Source of the DNA: Pseudomonadota bacterium
GTDB taxonomy: Bacteria; Myxococcota; Myxococcia; Myxococcales; Anaeromyxobacteraceae
Direction of reading: 5' to 3'
Length of the DNA: 10,263 nt
Assembly (NCBI GenBank): GCA_023419875.1
Contig: JAEZXM010000119.1
Coordinates: 1 to 10,263 of the forward strand
This document shows positions 1-7,449 of the stretch, piece by piece. The stretch's first letter is position 1. Each line of letters opens with the position of its first letter. The notes below the pieces were generated by a model. That model saw nothing but the letters and a program-made list of their open reading frames with translations. It was not told the DNA's origin and ran no database searches. The translations under genes and the position numbers were made by a program.

Positions 1-8
1 CCCGACGT

Positions 9-1208
9 TCAAGGCGATTGCGCCGGGGACGCCGCCACCTTCCCCTCCACCTCCGGCAGGAACGCGGTGAGGAGCCCGATCGCCGGCAGGAACGCGCAGA
101 CGCGGTAGACGAACTCGATCCCCCGCGCGTCGGCGACGAGCCCGAGCAAGGCCGCGCCGATCCCGCCCACGCCGAACGAGATCCCGAAGAAGAGCCCCGC
201 CACGGTGCCGATCCGCCCGGGCATGAGCTCCTGCGCGTACACCACGATCGCCGAGAACGCGGAGGCGAGGACGAGGCCGACGATCACGCTCAGCACCGCC
301 GTCCAGAACTGGTTCGCGTAGGGCATGAGCAGCGTGAACGGAAGCACCCCGAGGATCGACGCCCAGATGACGTACTTCCGGCCGATCCGGTCGCCGATCG
401 GCCCGCCCGCGAGCGTGCCCACCGCCGCCGCCCCGAGGAACAGGAAGAGGTGGAGCTGGGCCGAGCGGACGGAGACGCCGAACCGCTCGATGAGGAAGAA
501 CGTGTAGTAGCTGCTCAGGCTCGCGAGGTAGAGGTACTTCGAGACGACGAGCGCGACCAGGATGGCGACGGCGAGGGCGACGTGCCGGGGCGGGAGGGCG
601 CTGCGCGGGCGCAGCGCGGCAGCCTTCGCCGCGGGATGCCTCGCGTACCAGCGCCCCACGCCGAAGAGCAGCACGATGGCCAGCCCCGCGGCGAGCGCCA
701 GGGAGGCCACGCTCCGCTGGCCGAACGGCAGGATGACGAACGTCGCGAGCAGCGGGCCGACGGCCGAGCCGGCGTTGCCGCCGACCTGGAAGAACGACTG
801 GGCGAACCCGTGGCGACCGCCGGAGGCCATCCGCGCAACGCGCGAGGACTCGGGGTGGAACACCGCGGAGCCGAGCCCCACGAAGCCGACCGCGAGGAGG
901 ACGAAGGGGTAGCTCGGCGCGAACGCGAGGAGCAGCATCCCCCCGAACGTGCTGCACATGCCGATCGCCAGCGAGTACGGCAGCGGCCTGCGATCGGTGA
1001 CGATCCCGACGACCGGCTGGAGCAGCGAGGCGGTGAACTGCGCGACGAGCGTGATGGCGCCGACCTGGGCGAAGTCGAGGCGAAAGGCGCTCTTCAAGAT
1101 CGGGTACGCCGCGGGGATCGCCGACTGGAGCATGTCGTTCAGGAGGTGACAGAAGCTCACCGCCGCCAGCACGCGGACCGCGGCGCGGGTTTCGCCCGGA
1201 CGAGACAT
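9..1208 (-). CDS. fsr: MFS exporter of the fosmidomycin-resistance (Fsr) family
   Basis: This is a 399-residue inner-membrane transporter of the major facilitator superfamily. E. coli Fsr is about 406 residues and exports fosmidomycin when overexpressed; the natural substrate is uncertain. The sequence shows two blocks of about six hydrophobic segments separated by a basic loop near residues 187-208. The Fsr hallmark is the stretch FHPESSRVARMASGGRHG at 117-134, followed by a glycine-rich FQVGGNAGSAVGP segment at 140-152; both match E. coli Fsr as I remember it. An MFS loop motif GDRIGRK lies at 272-278 in the second half, and QELMPGRIG at 326-334. The ATG at 1208 is preceded, four codons upstream, by an in-frame TAG, and the next ATG (codon 26) would delete the first membrane segment, so the start is secure although no clear Shine-Dalgarno sequence precedes it. 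It follows transaldolase on the same strand by 125 bp and may have its own promoter. The family call is firm; the substrate is not known. Confidence 0.93.
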   Translation of the reverse strand: MSRPGETRAAVRVLAAVSFCHLLNDMLQSAIPAAYPILKSAFRLDFAQVGAITLVAQFTASLLQPVVGIVTDRRPLPYSLAIGMCSTFGGMLLLAFAPSYPFVLLAVGFVGLGSAVFHPESSRVARMASGGRHGFAQSFFQVGGNAGSAVGPLLATFVILPFGQRSVASLALAAGLAIVLLFGVGRWYARHPAAKAAALRPRSALPPRHVALAVAILVALVVSKYLYLASLSSYYTFFLIERFGVSVRSAQLHLFLFLGAAAVGTLAGGPIGDRIGRKYVIWASILGVLPFTLLMPYANQFWTAVLSVIVGLVLASAFSAIVVYAQELMPGRIGTVAGLFFGISFGVGGIGAALLGLVADARGIEFVYRVCAFLPAIGLLTAFLPEVEGKVAASPAQSP

Positions 1209-1280
1209 CCCGAGTTTCTAGCCGGTCCCCGGCGCGCGCCGCCAGCACGGAGCGCGCGACGAGCCTGCGTCGTGTTGCCC

Positions 1281-1321
1281 CGGACTTCGCGCGGACCTCG
1301 GTTCCCTGGCGCGGACCTCGG
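1281..1321. repeat. Short direct repeats between tal and fsr
   Basis: A 13-bp unit GCGCGGACCTCGG occurs exactly at 1289-1301 and 1309-1321, a 20-bp period (about two helical turns). A degenerate third copy (CGGACTTCG, one mismatch to CGGACCTCG) sits at 1281-1289. The cluster lies in the 125-bp gap upstream of the fsr start and could be a tandem regulator-binding site or a chance duplication in GC-rich DNA. Nothing else is evident in this gap except a GCCGG/CCGGC inverted repeat at 1221-1233 just ahead of the fsr start. Confidence 0.45.
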
Positions 1322-1333
1322 ATCCCGCGCCCG

Positions 1334-2485
1334 CTAGATCCCCGCCCCCGCGCCCTCGCCCTTCTCCGCCATGCGACGCCGCTCGATCGCGGCGAGGAGC
1401 TTCTCGAACGGCTCCTCGAACAGGCGGATGCCCTCGAAGAGCAGCTCGTCTGTCACCCCCTCCAGCGAGATGCCCAGGGAGGCGAGCTCGGCGAGCGCGG
1501 CGCGGGCGTCGTCCAGGCCGGCCTCGAGCGTGGCCGCCACCCGGCCGTGATCGCGGAAGGCCAGGAAGGTGGCCGGGGGCATGGTGTTGACCGTCTCCGG
1601 GCCGATCAGCTCCTCGACGTACATGACGTCGCGGTAGCGCGGATCCTTGGTGCTCGTGCTCGCCCAGAGCAGCCGCTGCGGCATCGCACCCGCCGCGGCG
1701 AGGCGGGCCCACCTCGGCTCGGCGGTGCGCGCGCGCCAGTCCTGGTACGCGAGCTTCGCGTTGGCGATGCCCACCTGGCCGCGCAGGGCCGCGGCGCGGG
1801 CGGCGAGCTCCGGCTGCTGCTTCCCAAGGTCGTCGAGCTTGCCGTCGACGAGCGTGTCCACGCGCGAGATGAAGAAGCTCGCCACGCTCGCCAGGCGGGA
1901 GACGTCCTCGCCCCGCCCGACGCGCGCCTCGATCGCCGCCTCGTACGCCTCCGCCACCGTCGCGTAGGCCTGCCGCGAGAAGAGGAGCGTGATGTTGATG
2001 TTCACACCCTCCTCGAGGAGCTGGCGGACGGCCGGGGTGGCTTCGGGCGTGGCCGGGACCTTGATGAAGACGTTCTCGCGGCCCAGGGTCTTCCAGAGGC
2101 GGCGCGCCTCGTCGAGCGTCGCCTGAGGGTCATGGGCGGCGTGGGGCGACACCTCCAGGCTCACGTAGCCGTCCCGCCTGCCGGTCCGGTCGTACACCGG
2201 CCGGAGGAGATCCGCCGCCGCCTGGATGTCCTGGATGGCGAGGGCTTCGTAGATCGCCTTGGCGTCGAGCTCGGGCTGGGGAAGGAGCCGCGCCAGGCCG
2301 GCCTCGTAGTCGTCCCCGCCGCCGCCGATCGCCTTCTCGTAGATCGCGGGGTTGGTGGTGAGGCCGGTGAGACCGTCCTCCTCGACGTGCCGGGCGAGCT
2401 CGCCGGAGACGAGGATGCCCCGGCGCAGGCTGTCGTACCAGGGGCTCTGTCCGTAGCGGGCCAGCTCTCGAAGTGGATTGCTCAC
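1334..2485 (-). CDS. tal: Transaldolase (pentose phosphate pathway)
   Basis: A 383-residue cytoplasmic enzyme that moves a dihydroxyacetone unit between sedoheptulose 7-phosphate and glyceraldehyde 3-phosphate in the non-oxidative pentose phosphate pathway. The family motifs are all present: the GLTTNPAIYEKAIG block at 41-54, the Schiff-base lysine as K142 within FIKVPAT (140-146), INITLLFS at 163-170, SRVDTLVDG at 207-215, LLWASTSTK at 272-280 and NTMP at 300-303. The WAST...NTMP arrangement and the length fit the longer mycobacterial/cyanobacterial-type transaldolases (about 370 residues) rather than E. coli TalB (about 317). A longer frame reaches 2587, but I chose the GTG at 2485 because GGAGG lies 5 nt ahead of it and the protein then begins with the typical SNPLREL; an ATG at 2518 has no comparable site. 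It starts 61 bp after the regulator gene with no terminator between, so co-transcription is likely. The C-terminal dozen residues are a low-complexity tail. Confidence 0.95.
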   Translation of the reverse strand: MSNPLRELARYGQSPWYDSLRRGILVSGELARHVEEDGLTGLTTNPAIYEKAIGGGGDDYEAGLARLLPQPELDAKAIYEALAIQDIQAAADLLRPVYDRTGRRDGYVSLEVSPHAAHDPQATLDEARRLWKTLGRENVFIKVPATPEATPAVRQLLEEGVNINITLLFSRQAYATVAEAYEAAIEARVGRGEDVSRLASVASFFISRVDTLVDGKLDDLGKQQPELAARAAALRGQVGIANAKLAYQDWRARTAEPRWARLAAAGAMPQRLLWASTSTKDPRYRDVMYVEELIGPETVNTMPPATFLAFRDHGRVAATLEAGLDDARAALAELASLGISLEGVTDELLFEGIRLFEEPFEKLLAAIERRRMAEKGEGAGAGI

Positions 2486-2490
2486 ATGAA

Positions 2491-2495
2491 CCTCC
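2491..2495 (-). promoter_or_regulatory. Ribosome binding site fixing the tal start
   Basis: On the minus strand GGAGG stands 5 nt before the GTG at 2485. It favours this GTG over the upstream in-frame ATG at 2518 and over the end of the open frame at 2587, both of which lack such a site. Confidence 0.8.
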
Positions 2496-2546
2496 GGGGG
2501 AGTGTCGCCGATGAACATAACGAGGCCAGGGGGCTCGGGCACCGGT

Positions 2547-3986
2547 TCACCGGCCGTCCTCCCGCGGCGGCGCGTAGAACGAGACACCGCGGACGTGCGG
2601 ATTCACCGCAAGTGGGTGCTGGAGGGGCGGGAACGCCCGCTGCTCGCAGTCCATCCGCTCGCACAGGCGGCAGGTGATCCCCACCGGGACCACCGCGCCC
2701 GGCCCGTCGAGGTTCACGCCGTCCGCGTAGACCACCTCGCCGGCCCGGCTTGCCTCGCACCCCATGGCGATGGCGAGCACCGAGCGGGGCGCGTGGAATC
2801 CGCCCCGGTCCCGGGTGACGGTCCGCGCGATCCAGAAATAGGTGCTGCCGTCGGGGAGGCGCGAGAGCTGCGTACGGATGAGCCCCGGCGTCGTGAACGC
2901 CTCGAAGACGTTCCAGCGGGGGCAGGCGCCCGAGAACCGTGCGAAGCGGAGACCGGTGGCGCTGAACCGCTTGGAGATGTTCCCGGCGATGTCCACCCGG
3001 ACCATGTGGAAGGGGACACCCTCGGCGCCCGGCCGGCGCAAAGCCGTGAGCCGCTGGCACGTCTGCTCCCAGCTCGCGCGGAAGCGGTGGCCCAGGAGCT
3101 CGATGTCATAGCGCTCGGCGCGGGCCGCGGAGAGGAACGGCGCGTAAGGCATGAGCACCGCGCCCGCGAAGTAGTTGGCCAGCGCCACCCGCGCGAGCGC
3201 TCGCGACGCGTCGCTCGTGAGCGTGGAGTCGGCCGCGTACCGTCCGATCGCCTCCTCCTGCGTGAGCACGCCGAGCTGGTAGGCGAGGGCGAAGTTGCGG
3301 CTGCCGCGCCGGAGCACCTCGGAGAGCGAGATCACGCGCCGGTCCGGATCGTAGCGGCGGACCGCGCCGCCCATGTCGGCCGTGTGGAGGACACGCACGG
3401 TGACGCCCAGGCGGTCGAGGCAGCCCACCAGCCCGCCGTAGAGCGTCTCGAGATCGAGCCGCCCCTCGTGCCACAGCGCCTCGGCCCCCGCCTCCAGATC
3501 GGGGAAGTGGTTGAGGTGATTCTGGAGGAGGTCGGACACCTCCTCGGTCGGGAGGTGGGAGGCGTCGAGGCCCTCGAGCCCGCTGTCGGAGAGCGCGGTC
3601 GAAAGGGTCTCGAAGGCCTCCCGGGCGCTCCGGTAGGCGCGGTAGAGGGCGAGCACCGCCTTCGCCGCCGCCGGCGAGCCGGTCGCGAGCTCGCGGACCT
3701 CCGGGGTGGTGACGTCGTGCGCCTCGAAGAGCGGATCGCCGAAGGCCTCCATGAGGTCGGCGACGAGCCCCTCCTGCCCCTCCGGCGAGAGGGCCTTGAG
3801 ATCGAGGTCGAGCACCTCCGCGAGGCGGAGGAGGATCGGCGCGGAGAGCGCGCGGCGATCGTGCTCGATGAGGTTCAGGTAGCTCGCGGAGATGCCCAGG
3901 CGGCCGGCGAGCTGCGCCTGCGTCATGCTCCGCTGGCGGCGGAGGACGCGGACCTTCGCTCCCAGCCGGGGGACTTCCGGGCGCAC
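2547..3986 (-). CDS. XRE-family short-chain acyl-CoA-responsive regulator (RamB/PrpR/PccR-like)
   Basis: A 479-residue DNA-binding regulator. Residues about 8-63 form an XRE helix-turn-helix (SMTQAQLAGRLGISASYLNLIEHDRR is the core, 20-45). The middle resembles an IrrE/M78 peptidase-like fold, but the place where a zinc HExxH motif would lie reads LAYQLG (234-239), so protease activity is unlikely. The C-terminal third carries the family signature: RFSGACPRWNVFEAF at 350-364 and a cysteine cluster C439-x2-C442-x4-C447 followed by QRAFPP, with further cysteines at 355 and 410. Known relatives include RamB (glyoxylate genes in Corynebacterium and Mycobacterium), PrpR (methylcitrate genes; reported to bind CoA esters and an Fe-S cluster) and PccR. 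The gene is divergent from the malate synthase-isocitrate lyase gene, which makes that gene the most likely target (inference). The frame is open to a TTG at 4049, but the GTG at 3986 has GAGGAG 8 nt upstream and places the helix-turn-helix at the usual distance from the N-terminus. Confidence 0.88.
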   Translation of the reverse strand: MRPEVPRLGAKVRVLRRQRSMTQAQLAGRLGISASYLNLIEHDRRALSAPILLRLAEVLDLDLKALSPEGQEGLVADLMEAFGDPLFEAHDVTTPEVRELATGSPAAAKAVLALYRAYRSAREAFETLSTALSDSGLEGLDASHLPTEEVSDLLQNHLNHFPDLEAGAEALWHEGRLDLETLYGGLVGCLDRLGVTVRVLHTADMGGAVRRYDPDRRVISLSEVLRRGSRNFALAYQLGVLTQEEAIGRYAADSTLTSDASRALARVALANYFAGAVLMPYAPFLSAARAERYDIELLGHRFRASWEQTCQRLTALRRPGAEGVPFHMVRVDIAGNISKRFSATGLRFARFSGACPRWNVFEAFTTPGLIRTQLSRLPDGSTYFWIARTVTRDRGGFHAPRSVLAIAMGCEASRAGEVVYADGVNLDGPGAVVPVGITCRLCERMDCEQRAFPPLQHPLAVNPHVRGVSFYAPPREDGR

Positions 3987-3994
3987 GCTCCACG

Positions 3995-4000
3995 CTCCTC
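3995..4000 (-). promoter_or_regulatory. Ribosome binding site fixing the regulator start
   Basis: GAGGAG on the minus strand, 8 nt before the GTG at 3986. It supports this start over the TTG at 4049, whose extra 21 residues are low-complexity Gly/Ala/Arg sequence. Confidence 0.7.
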
Positions 4001-4075
4001 GTGCGGGTGCCGCCCGGCGCCCCGAGGGCGCCGCGTTCCCGCCGCCCAATTCATTAGGACCGGCCGGCCGCTTTA

Positions 4076-4092
4076 CAAGGTTGACGACCTTG
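4076..4092. promoter_or_regulatory. Interrupted palindrome, candidate operator of the divergent regulator/glyoxylate promoters
   Basis: CAAGGT-TGACG-ACCTTG is a perfect 6+5+6 inverted repeat lying about 90 bp from the regulator start and 110 bp from the fusion-gene start. The flanks extend the resemblance with one mismatch (TACAAGGT against ACCTTGCA). A -35-like TTGACG (4081-4086) is embedded in it reading toward the fusion gene, but I see no convincing -10 element. The flanking TTTACAA and CTTGCA partly resemble the TTTGCAAA-type half-sites that I recall for RamB/PccR regulators; that link is inference. The rest of the 3987-4201 gap holds a CGGCCGGCCG palindrome (4061-4070) and otherwise nothing I recognise. 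Confidence 0.5.
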
Positions 4093-4201
4093 CACGCCGG
4101 CTTGACCGACCTCGACGTGATCGACTCGGACCGGGTGCCTTGCGCGTTGCGGCGCGCGGCGCCGGGCGCCAGGTTCGAGGGAGCCGAGAGGAGTTCACGG
4201 A

Positions 4202-7207
<3,006 letters not shown>

Positions 7208-7233
7208 CGGTTCCCCGGTCACCTCGCAGGTCA

Positions 7234-7267
7234 GGGCTCCAGGCTGCGGCCTGGAGCCCTTTTGTTT
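7234..7267 (+). terminator. Rho-independent terminator of the malate synthase-isocitrate lyase gene
   Basis: GGGCTCCAGGC (7234-7244) pairs perfectly with GCCTGGAGCCC (7249-7259) around a TGCG loop, extendable to 12 pairs by A7233-T7260, and is followed by TTTTGTTT. It begins 27 bp after the stop codon. The U-tract exists only on the plus side, so it acts on plus-strand transcription and separates this gene from the pectate lyase. Confidence 0.93.
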
Positions 7268-7340
7268 CGAGTAGTTCGCACCGGATGTGGAACGGGTGAT
7301 TGACGCCGTCGTTCGAACATGGGACACGGGGCCACACGCA

Positions 7341-7354
7341 TGTGAGCGCTCACA
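7341..7354. promoter_or_regulatory. LacI-family operator-like palindrome upstream of the pectate lyase
   Basis: TGTGAGCGCTCACA is a perfect 14-bp palindrome with the central CG typical of LacI/GalR-family operators, and it equals the core of the symmetric ideal lac operator. One mismatched pair further out, GC/GC pairing resumes (7338-7339 with 7356-7357). It lies 95 bp before the start codon. A -35-like TTGACG at 7300-7305 would put a transcription start near 7335, so the site would sit at the start of the transcript as lacO1 does, but no good -10 is visible. A CACACG/CGTGTG inverted repeat (7351-7356, 7366-7371) overlaps its edge. The rest of the 7268-7449 leader shows only a small GCAGC/GCTGC hairpin (7371-7384). 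Confidence 0.6.
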
Positions 7355-7438
7355 CGCTCGTCACCCGTGTGCAGCACAGGCTGCCCGTGCAGCTCCGATG
7401 CTGCGCACCGAAACCGCGGCGGCTTCCCGTGCCCGCCG

Positions 7439-7443
7439 AGGAG
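7439..7443 (+). promoter_or_regulatory. Ribosome binding site fixing the pectate lyase start
   Basis: AGGAG stands 6 nt before the ATG at 7450. The frame is open back to 7300, but the extra 50 residues are basic, have no homology I recognise and would bury the signal peptide, so the ATG at 7450 is preferred. Confidence 0.85.
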
Positions 7444-7449
7444 AGATCA

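Noticed and set aside
1221..1233. GCCGG-TCC-CCGGC inverted repeat as a terminator between tal and fsr
   Set aside because: Only 5 pairs, no U-tract, and it is almost at the fsr start; such repeats are common at this GC content.
3923..4054. A 43-residue minus-strand frame starting with ATG at 4054, overlapping the regulator start
   Set aside because: No ribosome binding site and an Arg/Gly/Ser-rich product; an upstream-peptide role cannot be supported from the sequence alone.
7341..7354. Reading the TGTGA...TCACA palindrome as a CRP/cAMP site
   Set aside because: CRP sites have 6 bp between the TGTGA and TCACA arms; here there are 4 (GCGC), which fits LacI-family geometry instead.
7300..7449. 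A 50-residue N-terminal extension of the pectate lyase
   Set aside because: It contains the lac-like operator and leader sequence, lacks a start signal, and would place the signal peptide internally.
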